In this document: one piece after another, positions 1 through 7,716 of the stretch
How the letters are laid out: each line of letters begins with the position of its first letter
Numbering within the stretch: position 1 is the stretch's first letter
Origin: Methanobrevibacter sp.
GTDB lineage: Archaea; Methanobacteriota; Methanobacteria; Methanobacteriales; Methanobacteriaceae
DNA: 12,249 nucleotides
Direction of reading: 5' to 3'
Assembly (NCBI GenBank): GCA_017652345.1
Contig: JAGCBE010000144.1
Span: 1-12,249, forward strand
Position numbers and translations under genes: made by a program
Notes under the pieces: model-generated
What the model was told of the DNA's origin: nothing
The model's input: the letters and a program-made list of their open reading frames with translations, nothing else
Database searches by the model: none

Positions 1-419
1 GGTATCAAGTCAAAGATGAAGAGCTCAAGGTGCTGGCCACATGCCTTTGCAGTGAAGGCTTGTGAAATGTAAATGTTTGTAGAGCTTGTGTCAACATATC
101 TAGGGAGTGGATTGCAATAGTAGGGAGTGTTTTCCTTATAGACAAAAGATCTTCCTTCAGGCAAGACATTCTCTTCGGTTTCAAGAACATGTCTCAATTT
201 GTTCCAGTTATCTCTTGTAATGTATAAGTCTATATCGTCATCCCATGGCATGAAGCTGCGGTTTCTGACAGCACCTAATGATGCACCTGCAGCAAGGAGA
301 TATTCCACATCATATTTCCTGCAGAGTTCATCAAATTCAACCAATAGCTGATATAGATTGCTCTGTAAAGTGTTCATTTTACTCAATTGAATTCGCTCCC
401 AATTTTCATTATTTAACAT
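1..419 (-). CDS. LicD-family phosphotransferase, partial (C-terminus beyond the window)
   Basis: LicD proteins are nucleotidyltransferase-fold enzymes that attach phosphocholine or related phospho-headgroups from CDP-activated donors to cell-surface glycans. The 139 visible codons begin MLNNENWERIQLSKMN. They contain the family signature at residues 45-64, with GASLGAVRNRSF leading into PWDDDID, whose acidic residues are the expected metal ligands. The frame is open to base 1, so the C-terminal part is missing. The start at 419 is preferred because it lies 7 bp after the stop of the upstream aminotransferase, which fits translational coupling. Neither this start nor the in-frame ATG at 377 has a clear Shine-Dalgarno, so the start is uncertain. 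It is the last visible gene of a minus-strand cassette containing a cytidylyltransferase that could supply its donor. Family assignment is strong; the headgroup and acceptor are unknown. Confidence 0.85.
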   Translation of the reverse strand, partial: MLNNENWERIQLSKMNTLQSNLYQLLVEFDELCRKYDVEYLLAAGASLGAVRNRSFMPWDDDIDLYITRDNWNKLRHVLETEENVLPEGRSFVYKENTPYYCNPLPRYVDTSSTNIYISQAFTAKACGQHLELFIFDLI

Positions 420-426
420 CTATCAA

Positions 427-1494
427 TTATTTAGCATTAATTATCTCTTCAATAGCTGAGACCAGTTCTTCTGTATCCTCAATGGAATGGTTACCTACAT
501 GAGCAACCCTAAACATCTTTTTGGCATTGTCTCCACCGCTTGGATTAACTGTGAATCCATACTTGTCAATAAGTTCCCTGTAGACCACATCAGCGTTTTC
601 ATCTGGGAATATCACTGGAGTGACAGCATTGGACAATGGGTAGCTTGGGTAATCCAAACCGATTTCCTTGATTCTTTTTCTGAAGTAAACAGCTATTTCA
701 TGGGTGTCATTGATAATGTTTTCAATTCCTCTTTCTTCAAAGCGTTTGACTATATCTTCAAGTTCAATGATAACCCTTACAGCTGGAGTGAATGGGGTTT
801 GGCCTCTTTCACCGTTCTTTAAGTAATCCTTATAGTCGAAATAGATGGATTTGGAATCAATTTCCTCAACTCTTTTCAACATTCTTTCACTTAATGCTAC
901 AACAGAGAGACCTGGTGCCAATGACAATGCCTTTTGAGAACTTAGGATCACTGCATCGATTCCATATTTGTCCATGTTTACTTCATCTGCCAAGAATGCG
1001 CTGATTGCATCTACAACCAAGACCAAATCCTTTTCCTTACAGAGTTCAGATAGCATTTCAATGTCATACAATTGTCCAATTGAGGTTTCATCCAAGTTTA
1101 CAAGCAAACCTGTAAATTCCTCATCTCCCATCACTTCATCAATCATTTCTCTTGTAAGGGTCTCTCCTTGCTCTACCTCTACAACCTTATGAGGGATTTC
1201 ATGAACTTCACAAATTTGTACAAAACGGTTTCCAAAGGAACCTCCATTTATGACTATTAGATTGTCTTCCTTTGTAAAGCAGTTCATTATGGTTGCTTCC
1301 ATAGCGCCTGTTCCTGAACAGGTCAATAGTATAATTTCACCTTTTTCATTAAAAAGCAATCTTTTCAATCCTGCGCTTGCGGAAAAAACCACTTGTGAAA
1401 ATTCATCATTTCTGAAGTAAGGGACTTGCTTTCCACCAATTTCCAATGTTTCCTCAAACATTTCTACAGGTCCAATTGCAAACAATTTACTCAT
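427..1494 (-). CDS. Class V PLP-dependent aminotransferase (alanine-glyoxylate / aminoethylphosphonate transaminase-like)
   Basis: This 355-residue protein is a full-length fold-type I aminotransferase of class V. Visible landmarks are the cofactor-phosphate loop SGTGAME (60-66), the pyridine-binding aspartate in VDAISAF (D162), the Schiff-base lysine in SSQKAL (K188), GQTPFTPAV (231-239), and the C-terminal arginine region FRVAHVG (328-334). These are shared by alanine-glyoxylate, serine-pyruvate and 2-aminoethylphosphonate-pyruvate (PhnW) transaminases, and sequence alone does not fix the substrate. An AGGAG ribosome binding site lies just upstream of ATG 1494. The gene sits 62 bp after the cytidylyltransferase fusion and 7 bp before licD. 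From this context I infer that it makes, or removes, the amine of a headgroup precursor rather than serving general amino-acid metabolism. A housekeeping serine/alanine aminotransferase role remains possible. Confidence 0.88.
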   Translation of the reverse strand: MSKLFAIGPVEMFEETLEIGGKQVPYFRNDEFSQVVFSASAGLKRLLFNEKGEIILLTCSGTGAMEATIMNCFTKEDNLIVINGGSFGNRFVQICEVHEIPHKVVEVEQGETLTREMIDEVMGDEEFTGLLVNLDETSIGQLYDIEMLSELCKEKDLVLVVDAISAFLADEVNMDKYGIDAVILSSQKALSLAPGLSVVALSERMLKRVEEIDSKSIYFDYKDYLKNGERGQTPFTPAVRVIIELEDIVKRFEERGIENIINDTHEIAVYFRKRIKEIGLDYPSYPLSNAVTPVIFPDENADVVYRELIDKYGFTVNPSGGDNAKKMFRVAHVGNHSIEDTEELVSAIEEIINAK

Positions 1495-1556
1495 AATCTC
1501 TCTCCTAAACTCTTTTTTTTAATATAATCACTATTCATCAGTTTGATTTAATCTAT

Positions 1557-2861
1557 TTAATTTTCAGCCTTTTTAACTTGCTCCAATATCTTAACTATAT
1601 TGAAGGACTCATCCTCAAATATGCTTTTTGAATCAGTACGATTTCTTGAAAGCATTCTTGACATTGCTCTGATTAAGTATTTGAAACCGTTTCCTTCAAA
1701 GTTTGTATTATATATCTGGACTTCCTTAGACCCTGGGGTATGAAGCTCAAAGCTCTTGCTTCTCCACCAAGCTCCTTTCATCCTGATTGTTCCTTTTGTA
1801 CCAATGATTTCCAATTGGTTGTCTACACGTATTTCGTTTCCAACGTTAATGACAGCTCTTCCATTAGGATAGACAAAGTTCATGGATGCAAATTCGATAT
1901 TTTCCCCGTCCTTCTTGACCTGGAAGTCTGCCTTTTCCCAATCTGAACCCATTATCTTAAGCATAGGCAATATTGCAATGGAACTTAAGTCATAGAAAAG
2001 GTTGGAACGGCTTGCATCATTTTTTGAAATGGAGCAGTTGAAGCTCAATATGTCTCCAATCAATCCTCCTTGTGTCATCCAAAGAAGCTGGTTGAATACA
2101 TAGATGTGAACCATCTTGATGTTTTCCATCAATATGAGGTTCTTTTCCTTAGCAAGGTTCATTAGCTCTTCCAGCTCGCTTGTCTTGAAGGTTGCTGGAG
2201 GGTCATAAATCACATGCTTACCTAATTTCAATGCTCTTTTGATGAAATTGAATCTTTTTTCTATGGAACAGCGAATGTAAACAATATCTGAGGACTCGAT
2301 AAGTTCATTATAATCATCAAAAACATTAGGAAGGGAATACTTTTTCTGGAATAGGTTCAATTCCTCTTCATTGTCGCAATAGACATTCTTGACTTCAAAA
2401 CCATTAACCAACTTGGCTTCATTCACTATTTGATTGTCATCTGCAAAGTCACAGATTATTCCAATGTCGTATTGGTCGAATTTCTCTTCCCTGATTTGTG
2501 TGCTGGATATTCCTTTTGTTCTTTCAAGGTAAATCATATCACAATATCTGGACAAATGATCGAATTTTCCTCTCCAGTCATCACCGATTACAAATGCATC
2601 GATGTCGTATTTTATGATATCTCCAATCTTCTGTCCGAGATATTCCTCAACGATGATCTCATCTGCAAATCCGGTATTCACCACATTTTCAATTCTTGTT
2701 GCGAGTGAATCATGAACATTCAGCTTTCCACGGCCAATGTCATAGTTTTCACCGGTAACTCCAACGACAAGATAGTCACCATGTTCCTTTGCTCTTTTCA
2801 GGATATTGTAGTGTCCTACATGAAATAGGTCAAATGTCCCATATGTGATAATTTTTTTCAT
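1557..2861 (-). CDS. TagD-type cytidylyltransferase fused to a degenerate Gfo/Idh/MocA-like domain
   Basis: This is a 434-residue two-domain protein. Residues 1-126 match the glycerol-3-phosphate cytidylyltransferase family (TagD/GCT): the N-terminus YGTFDLFHVGH contains the HxGH nucleotide-binding motif (14-17), and RTKGISST (114-121) is the second signature. Such enzymes condense CTP with a polyol phosphate to give CDP-polyol plus pyrophosphate. Residues about 133-434 resemble the Gfo/Idh/MocA oxidoreductase layout, with a Rossmann-like first part and a GTKGTIR segment near 354-360. However, the Gly-rich loop is replaced by IGIICDFADD, and the usual EKP motif after GKHV reads YDPP (219-222), so catalysis by this half is doubtful. 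A GAGGA ribosome binding site precedes ATG 2861. The gene follows gpsA by 58 bp, which suggests glycerol-3-phosphate as substrate. Other polyol or amino-alcohol phosphates are possible. Confidence 0.88.
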   Translation of the reverse strand: MKKIITYGTFDLFHVGHYNILKRAKEHGDYLVVGVTGENYDIGRGKLNVHDSLATRIENVVNTGFADEIIVEEYLGQKIGDIIKYDIDAFVIGDDWRGKFDHLSRYCDMIYLERTKGISSTQIREEKFDQYDIGIICDFADDNQIVNEAKLVNGFEVKNVYCDNEEELNLFQKKYSLPNVFDDYNELIESSDIVYIRCSIEKRFNFIKRALKLGKHVIYDPPATFKTSELEELMNLAKEKNLILMENIKMVHIYVFNQLLWMTQGGLIGDILSFNCSISKNDASRSNLFYDLSSIAILPMLKIMGSDWEKADFQVKKDGENIEFASMNFVYPNGRAVINVGNEIRVDNQLEIIGTKGTIRMKGAWWRSKSFELHTPGSKEVQIYNTNFEGNGFKYLIRAMSRMLSRNRTDSKSIFEDESFNIVKILEQVKKAEN

Positions 2862-2919
2862 AATAAGTCCTCTTTAATTTAGATAATGTTTATAAGATTG
2901 ATTTTTGATAGTTATTTTT

Positions 2920-3891
2920 TTAATTTAGAATATTGTCCCATAAGCTTTTGAAAGCTATTTTTGGAGGGATTTGCTTTACGATAACATCATAGACAAAGTC
3001 CACTATCACACTTTCAGTATTTGTATTGCGGCAAATGTCTTTTATGGCCATAATTGAGTTTTTACCTTCAAACACTATACCGCTGGCCTTTTCATCAACG
3101 ATGATCCTTTGTCCATATAGCATACCTAAGGTATGGTTTCTGCTTTCGCTTGAAGTTGATGTAAGGACCAAGTCTCCAAATCCACAGTATTCCTCTGCTG
3201 TTGAAGCATCTCCGCCAATGCTTTCAACGATTTTTTTGGTCTCTTCAAATCCTTTTGTAAGAATGCCGTATCTAGCGTTTTCATTGATGTTCATGCCTTC
3301 ACATATGCCGTTTGCAATTGCATTTATGTTCTTGATTATTCCACAGATTTCAAGGCCATCAACATCATCTATGATTTTCAATTTGAATTTAGGGGTTGAC
3401 AATACTTCTTTCACCTTAACTGCATTTTCCCTATTTCTTGATGCTAGATTTGAAATGGTTTCAAGATTCAAGACGATTTCAGATGCAAAGTTAGGGCCGG
3501 ACAATGCTACATAATCTTCATCGAAATATTCCTCTATCAATTTGCCCATTGTTTTCAATGAAGGGTACTCAATACCTTTTGCAGTTGTAACGAGTATTGC
3601 ATCATCGCATATATGGTTTTGAAGTGTGGATAAAGTTGACCTGAATGCAGATGACGGAACGGATAGGAATATTATTCCACAATCCTTCAAGTCATTGTAG
3701 TCAACAGTAGCTATTATATTCTCTTCCAATTTTACATTTGGGTAGTATTCTGAGTTGATATGGGTTGAATTGATTGTTTCTGCAAGTTCATCCCTTCTTG
3801 AGACTAGAAGCACTTCATCTACATTTTGGGCTACTATTTGAGCTAATGCTGTTCCTAAACTACCTGCTCCTATAATGCCTACCTTATCCAT
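2920..3891 (-). CDS. gpsA: NAD(P)H-dependent glycerol-3-phosphate dehydrogenase
   Basis: GpsA reduces dihydroxyacetone phosphate to sn-glycerol-3-phosphate in the cytoplasm. The 323-residue product starts MDKVGIIGAGSLGTALAQ, with the GxGxxG dinucleotide loop at residues 8-13. It then shows TTAKGIE, SGPNFASEI (family form SGPxFAxEV), KNINAIANGI with the expected catalytic lysine, and GFGDLVLTSTSSESRNHTLG, all characteristic of the family. The start at 3891 is chosen over the upstream in-frame codon at 3942 because GGTGAT lies four bases before it and the longer version would overlap the decarboxylase gene. The gap to that gene is 25 bp. Archaeal lipids are built on sn-glycerol-1-phosphate, so a bacterial-type GpsA next to a TagD-like gene points to CDP-glycerol or a related surface precursor. 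Length is slightly below the usual 330-340 residues. Confidence 0.92.
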   Translation of the reverse strand: MDKVGIIGAGSLGTALAQIVAQNVDEVLLVSRRDELAETINSTHINSEYYPNVKLEENIIATVDYNDLKDCGIIFLSVPSSAFRSTLSTLQNHICDDAILVTTAKGIEYPSLKTMGKLIEEYFDEDYVALSGPNFASEIVLNLETISNLASRNRENAVKVKEVLSTPKFKLKIIDDVDGLEICGIIKNINAIANGICEGMNINENARYGILTKGFEETKKIVESIGGDASTAEEYCGFGDLVLTSTSSESRNHTLGMLYGQRIIVDEKASGIVFEGKNSIMAIKDICRNTNTESVIVDFVYDVIVKQIPPKIAFKSLWDNILN

Positions 3892-3916
3892 AAGATCACC
3901 ATTAAGATTATTTATT

Positions 3917-5182
3917 CTATTCACTAAAGCTAACTCTTTCAAATTTCTCTGGCTCTAAAATTGATTTGGTAGCGTCTACACCTACTTTGGTAGTTGTTCC
4001 ATCAATTTCAGAAGCTTTTGGATCCAATGAGGAACCTCTTGCCTTAGGCACGATGATAATGTCATCATCACCTTTCACACGTGTAGCTATTGCATATTCA
4101 ATGTCTTGAGGATCAAAGATATCCACATCCTCATCAACTACAACAACATGCTTCAATGATGGGTGTGCAGCAAGTGCAGCCATGATGATGTTCTTTCCAT
4201 CACCTTCAGTTTGCTTCTTGATTGAAACAGCAGCATGCAACCAGCAGCAGCCTCCTTCTGTTAAAACCACATTCTGTACGGTAGGAACGGTATTTTTAAC
4301 TGCATTGAATATTCTTGGTTCCTGTGGCATTCCTTGAAGCAATTTGTGTTCAAATCCTGCAGGCAAGATTGCATGGTACATTGGGTTTTCCTTCTTGATG
4401 TACATCTTGCTTAATTTGATAACAGGTTCTTCCCTTACATAATCATAAGTGTCAGTCAAGTCTACAAATGGGCCTTCAGGTGCAGTTTCATCAATCAATA
4501 TTTTTCCTTCAAAGATAATGTCCGCTTCAGGCACATTGATTCCGTTCTTGCAAGTCACTAATTCCAATTCTCCATTCTTGAATCTGTTTGCAACTTCCAT
4601 CTCATCAGCATCTATTGGTATTGAGGTTGTGCATGCAAGAAGAATAGAAGGTTCCATACCGATAGCTATTGAAATGTCCAAGTCCTTGCCCATGTCCTTT
4701 GCCTTTTGGAAGTATGTGTAAAGGTTTCTTGGCACGATACGAATAGCCAACTTGTTCTTTTCCAAAACAAGCATTCTGTGAATTGAAGCGTTTTGAACTC
4801 CTGTTTCAGGGTCTCTTGCAAATACGACACCAGCTGTAATGTATGCACCGCCATCACGCTTGTAATGGGTAAGGATAGGAATCTTTCCTAAATCCACTCT
4901 TTTGCTGTCGTATTCATCCACCAAGTCGATGAACTTTGTTACAGGAGTTGGATTGTTCATTCCATCAATTATCTTGTATAGGATCTCGTCAACCTGACAG
5001 CCAAGAGATTGTGCTATCTTTTCTCTTGTATTGCAGATACCGGAGACCACTGGGATGTCATATCCCTTTATGTTGTTTAGCATAACAGTATCCTTTGGAT
5101 ATTTACGAAGCACCTTTGCAGCTTCATATTCAGCATCAAGCTCTTCATCGATTTGAATTACATTAATAATGTCTTTAGCCAT
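3917..5182 (-). CDS. UbiD-family decarboxylase, possible anhydromevalonate phosphate decarboxylase
   Basis: This 421-residue member of the UbiD family uses prenylated FMN, supplied by a UbiX protein, for reversible non-oxidative decarboxylation. Family features include [17 protein letters not shown] followed by the IHRM segment (about 112-137), EGPFVDLTD (236-244), PAGFEHKLL (275-283), and [19 protein letters not shown] (346-364). Archaeal UbiD proteins of this length include anhydromevalonate phosphate decarboxylase of the archaeal mevalonate pathway. That role is plausible here but cannot be proved from sequence alone, because methanogens may carry more than one UbiD paralogue. The start MAKDII at 5182 is preferred over an in-frame GTG at 5191, whose bases form part of the likely AGTGAT ribosome binding site. 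It lies 96 bp downstream of purE and 25 bp upstream of gpsA, so it may begin or join the operon. Confidence 0.87.
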   Translation of the reverse strand: MAKDIINVIQIDEELDAEYEAAKVLRKYPKDTVMLNNIKGYDIPVVSGICNTREKIAQSLGCQVDEILYKIIDGMNNPTPVTKFIDLVDEYDSKRVDLGKIPILTHYKRDGGAYITAGVVFARDPETGVQNASIHRMLVLEKNKLAIRIVPRNLYTYFQKAKDMGKDLDISIAIGMEPSILLACTTSIPIDADEMEVANRFKNGELELVTCKNGINVPEADIIFEGKILIDETAPEGPFVDLTDTYDYVREEPVIKLSKMYIKKENPMYHAILPAGFEHKLLQGMPQEPRIFNAVKNTVPTVQNVVLTEGGCCWLHAAVSIKKQTEGDGKNIIMAALAAHPSLKHVVVVDEDVDIFDPQDIEYAIATRVKGDDDIIIVPKARGSSLDPKASEIDGTTTKVGVDATKSILEPEKFERVSFSE

Positions 5183-5278
5183 AAAAATCACTAATCCCCA
5201 TTTTATTCAATTAATTTCAATTTTCAATTTAATCATAAATCATTATTTTTGCATAAATTCATTAGATTTTTTAAATAA

Positions 5279-6283
5279 TCATAAGTCAGCATTCTTGTAT
5301 TTTATCCATTTCAAGTTCTCTTCTATTTTCTCATCAGATATTGCAAGAATCTCTCCTGCAACTATTGCAGCGTTTCTTCCATTGTCTATTCCAACTGTTC
5401 CAACAGGCACTCCTGGAGGCATGTTTGCCATAGTCAAAAGAGCATCCTGGCCATCAAGCTTTTTGGAGCATGGAACGCCAATCACTGGCTTTTCAGTCAA
5501 TGCAACAACAGATCCAGCTACAAGTGCAGACAATCCGCTAATGGCAATGAATATTTTTGCATTGTTTCTTTTGCTCATGTAGGATTCAAAGTCCTTTGCA
5601 TGTCTGATAGGAGAAATGTAATCCAATTTGTATTCTATATGCATTCTTTCAAGCAATATTGCAACGTTTTTAGCTATTTCCATATCTGAATAGCTTCCTG
5701 CAAGTATCATAACATCTGGAGTGTCATCCAACTCTTCAAAATCAATCTTCTCATAATTTTCCTCAGCCAAAAAGTCTTTCTGGATGTATTCCCCTTCAAG
5801 GCTTTCAATCAATTCCTTCTCTCCAGCTTCAACCTTTTTCTGATATTCAACACGCAAGTCAGATATCCTTTCTGCAACAGCATCATCATAGCTTGCAATG
5901 ATTTCACCAGCAAGTATTGCAGCATTGTCTCCCCTGTTTATTCCAACGGTTGTAACTGCTGTAGGGAAAGGCATTTGAACGCATGCATACAATGCATCAA
6001 GGCCTCCAACTGCACCGTCAACAGGAACTCCAATGACAGGTCTGTGGGTGTATGCAGCTATTGCACCAGGCAAATGAGCAGCAAGGCCTGCAATTCCTAT
6101 GAACACTTCCACTCCTTCTTTGGTAGCATCCATAACAAGCTTTTTGACCTTATCATGGGTTCTGTGAGCAGAAGCGACTTTTAAACTATATGGAATCTGA
6201 AGTTTTTCCAATATCTTTATTGATTTTAGAGCTATTTCCTTATCAGAAGCACTTCCAAGAATTATCATTACTTTTGGAATCAT
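5279..6283 (-). CDS. purE: Tandem-domain PurE (N5-CAIR mutase / AIR carboxylase)
   Basis: PurE acts in de novo purine synthesis, forming 4-carboxy-5-aminoimidazole ribonucleotide. This 334-residue protein holds two PurE domains, at about 1-135 and 188-320, joined by a charged linker. Domain 1 is canonical: GSASD (10-14), SAHRT with the catalytic histidine (38-42, H40), GLAAHLPG (66-73), and RPVIGVPVDG (81-90). Domain 2 keeps the fold signatures GSYSD (196-200) and KPVIGVPCS (265-273), but the SAHRT position reads SPIRH and the AAHLPG position reads SALVAG. It is therefore probably non-catalytic or altered. Double PurE proteins are known in Methanobacteriales. AGGAG precedes ATG 6283. It is divergent from the glycosyltransferase at 6423. 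A purine permease lies about 1.4 kb away on the other strand. Confidence 0.95.
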   Translation of the reverse strand: MIPKVMIILGSASDKEIALKSIKILEKLQIPYSLKVASAHRTHDKVKKLVMDATKEGVEVFIGIAGLAAHLPGAIAAYTHRPVIGVPVDGAVGGLDALYACVQMPFPTAVTTVGINRGDNAAILAGEIIASYDDAVAERISDLRVEYQKKVEAGEKELIESLEGEYIQKDFLAEENYEKIDFEELDDTPDVMILAGSYSDMEIAKNVAILLERMHIEYKLDYISPIRHAKDFESYMSKRNNAKIFIAISGLSALVAGSVVALTEKPVIGVPCSKKLDGQDALLTMANMPPGVPVGTVGIDNGRNAAIVAGEILAISDEKIEENLKWIKYKNADL

Positions 6284-6422
6284 TTAATTTCTCCTATATT
6301 TTCTCAAGATGATTATATTATTAAGATATATTTTTCAAGATAAATTTAGATTATATTTATATTTCTATTTACTAATATATAATATTTAATTAAAACTTAA
6401 CCGAGTTATTTTAGGTGTTTGT
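6284..6422. promoter_or_regulatory. Divergent promoter region between purE and the GT-A glycosyltransferase
   Basis: This 139-bp AT-rich spacer separates two diverging genes. On the minus strand, GAAAAATATATCTT (6336-6323) looks like an archaeal BRE plus TATA box and would place a purE transcript start about 17 nt before the ATG. On the plus strand, TAATATATAATA (6373-6384) is a TATA candidate that would give a leader of about 20 nt. The plus-strand gene also has an AGGTG ribosome binding site (6414-6418). The boxes are judged by eye in very AT-rich DNA, so individual assignments are tentative. Confidence 0.5.
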
Positions 6423-7589
6423 ATGGTGAGGATTTCCGTTATTGTCCCTGTATACAATTGTGAGGATTATCTTGAAGAGTCCTTGGGAAGCATTCTAAAG
6501 CAGACTTTCAATGACATTGAAGTAATATGCATCGATGATGGATCTACAGATGATTCATTAGGAATATTAAATGAAATGGCTTCTTCCGATTCAAGGATTC
6601 AAGTTTTCCCTCAGGAAAATCAAGGTGCAGGGGCTGTTAGAAACTATGGAATGAAAAAGGCTTCAGGAGATTATGTCTACTTCTTTGATGCAGACGATTA
6701 TCTTTTAAAGGAGGGCTTGGAAAAGGCATATTCCAATGCCATCAGAAACGATTCAGACATTGTGTTCTTTAAGTTTGACCAGTATAAGGACAATAAATTT
6801 CTAACTCATTCGGGACCCTACATAGAACTTCAATTTAAAGGAGCAGATTTCGATAATTTCACATTCGATTGGCATGACTATAGGACAGGCCCTTTCACAG
6901 GCCCATTTGCCCCTTGGCTTAAGCTATATAAAAAGGAATTTTTAGATGCCTATGATTGCTTTCGCTTTCCAAATGACTTGAACCATAACGATGTTCCATT
7001 TCATGTAATGACATTTCTAAAGGCCTCTAAGATTTCATTTGTTCCAGAGCATCTATATCGCTATAGAATAGATAATGCAGGTTCCATCACAAACAATCGA
7101 TTGAAGAAATATGACCATATCTTTAGGATAATCCAGATAGTTGAGGATTTCCTATTGTCTGAAGATTACATGGAAGAGTTCAAAAGGGAATTTGATTATT
7201 TCAAGGCCAATAGAATCACATATGAAATGTATGGGAGGCCTGAAGAGTATTTTTATTTAGCTAAAGAGGAACTTAAGTCAGTGGATTTAGGCAATGGGTT
7301 ATTGTCCAATGACACATCATTCAAGGCAAAGACCATTTTAAGTTCCAATTCACTTGAAGAGTATAACTATAAAATCAAGGTCAATGAGGAAATCAATAGC
7401 TTAAAAAGAGAAAACAAGTCTTTAGCAGATGAAATCAATAGCTTAAAGGGAAAAAATAAATCTTTAATGGATGAAAACAAAAGCCTTAATGAAAAATTTG
7501 AAAAGTCCAAAACCAAAAATAGAGAAATTTTAAATTCCAAGAGCTGGAAAATAACTGGGCCTCTTAGAAGACTTAGGAAAAAGTTTTGA
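6423..7589 (+). CDS. Family 2 (GT-A) glycosyltransferase with C-terminal coiled coil
   Basis: This is a 388-residue cytoplasmic glycosyltransferase. The N-terminal domain has the classic family 2 pattern: ISVIVPVYNCEDYLEESL at 4-21, DDGSTDDS (38-45) for nucleotide-sugar binding, RNYGMKKASGDYVYFFDADD with the metal-binding DxD at residues 89-92, and NDVPFHV (189-195) at the expected position of the catalytic base. No transmembrane segment is seen. Residues about 318-365 form a Lys/Glu/Asn/Ser-rich heptad region made of a 14-residue repeat (EINSLKRENKSLAD, then EINSLKGKNKSLMD), followed by a basic tail with the SKSWKITGPLRRL motif. Similar tails occur at the end of surface-glycan glycosyltransferases. 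AGGTG precedes the ATG. The donor sugar and acceptor are unknown; pseudomurein, surface polysaccharide or protein glycans are all possible. Confidence 0.9.
   Translation: MVRISVIVPVYNCEDYLEESLGSILKQTFNDIEVICIDDGSTDDSLGILNEMASSDSRIQVFPQENQGAGAVRNYGMKKASGDYVYFFDADDYLLKEGLEKAYSNAIRNDSDIVFFKFDQYKDNKFLTHSGPYIELQFKGADFDNFTFDWHDYRTGPFTGPFAPWLKLYKKEFLDAYDCFRFPNDLNHNDVPFHVMTFLKASKISFVPEHLYRYRIDNAGSITNNRLKKYDHIFRIIQIVEDFLLSEDYMEEFKREFDYFKANRITYEMYGRPEEYFYLAKEELKSVDLGNGLLSNDTSFKAKTILSSNSLEEYNYKIKVNEEINSLKRENKSLADEINSLKGKNKSLMDENKSLNEKFEKSKTKNREILNSKSWKITGPLRRLRKKF
7389..7474 (+). repeat. 42-bp in-frame tandem repeat encoding a 14-residue coiled-coil unit
   Basis: The 17-mer gaaatcaatagcttaaa occurs at 7389-7405 and again at 7431-7447, a period of exactly 42 bases or 14 codons (two heptads). 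A weaker third unit, beginning with ENKSLNEKF, follows. The repeat lies in the coiled-coil stalk of the glycosyltransferase. It is in frame, so changes in unit number would alter stalk length without breaking the gene. Confidence 0.75.
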
Positions 7590-7688
7590 ATTATTTTATT
7601 AGACTTATTCTTTTATTAATTAATGGCTGTCAAGTATTACAAAAATATCAAAAACTTAATAAAGATTAATAATAAAAATAATTATGTA

Positions 7689-7716
7689 GAAAACTTTATC
7701 TCATATAATAGTTTTC
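7689..7716. promoter_or_regulatory. Inverted repeat in the permease leader, candidate operator or hairpin
   Basis: GAAAACT (7689-7695) and AGTTTTC (7710-7716) form a perfect 7-bp inverted repeat separated by 14 bases. It lies 17 bases upstream of the permease ATG and overlaps possible TATA sequence (TTTATC at 7695-7700). The position suits a repressor operator or a transcript hairpin controlling purine uptake. Chance occurrence in AT-rich DNA is not excluded, and the purE upstream region does not carry the same half-site. Confidence 0.35.

Noticed and set aside
5..190. Minus-strand 61-codon frame at the left edge
   Set aside because: It overlaps the licD frame, which carries the recognisable GASLGAVRNRSF and PWDDDID motifs, and it has no family features of its own.
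2882..2902. TTATAAA on the minus strand between gpsA and the cytidylyltransferase fusion, a possible internal promoter
   Set aside because: A start about 25 bases downstream would fall inside or just after the ribosome binding site, so operon read-through is more likely.
3026..3514. 162-codon plus-strand frame inside gpsA
   Set aside because: It is fully antisense to a well-conserved gene, has no ribosome binding site, and shows a hydrophobic shadow composition.
6284..6422. Short A/T repeats in the divergent region considered as a CRISPR fragment or replication origin
   Set aside because: There are no regularly spaced direct repeats and no origin-box-like inverted elements, only AT-rich promoter sequence.
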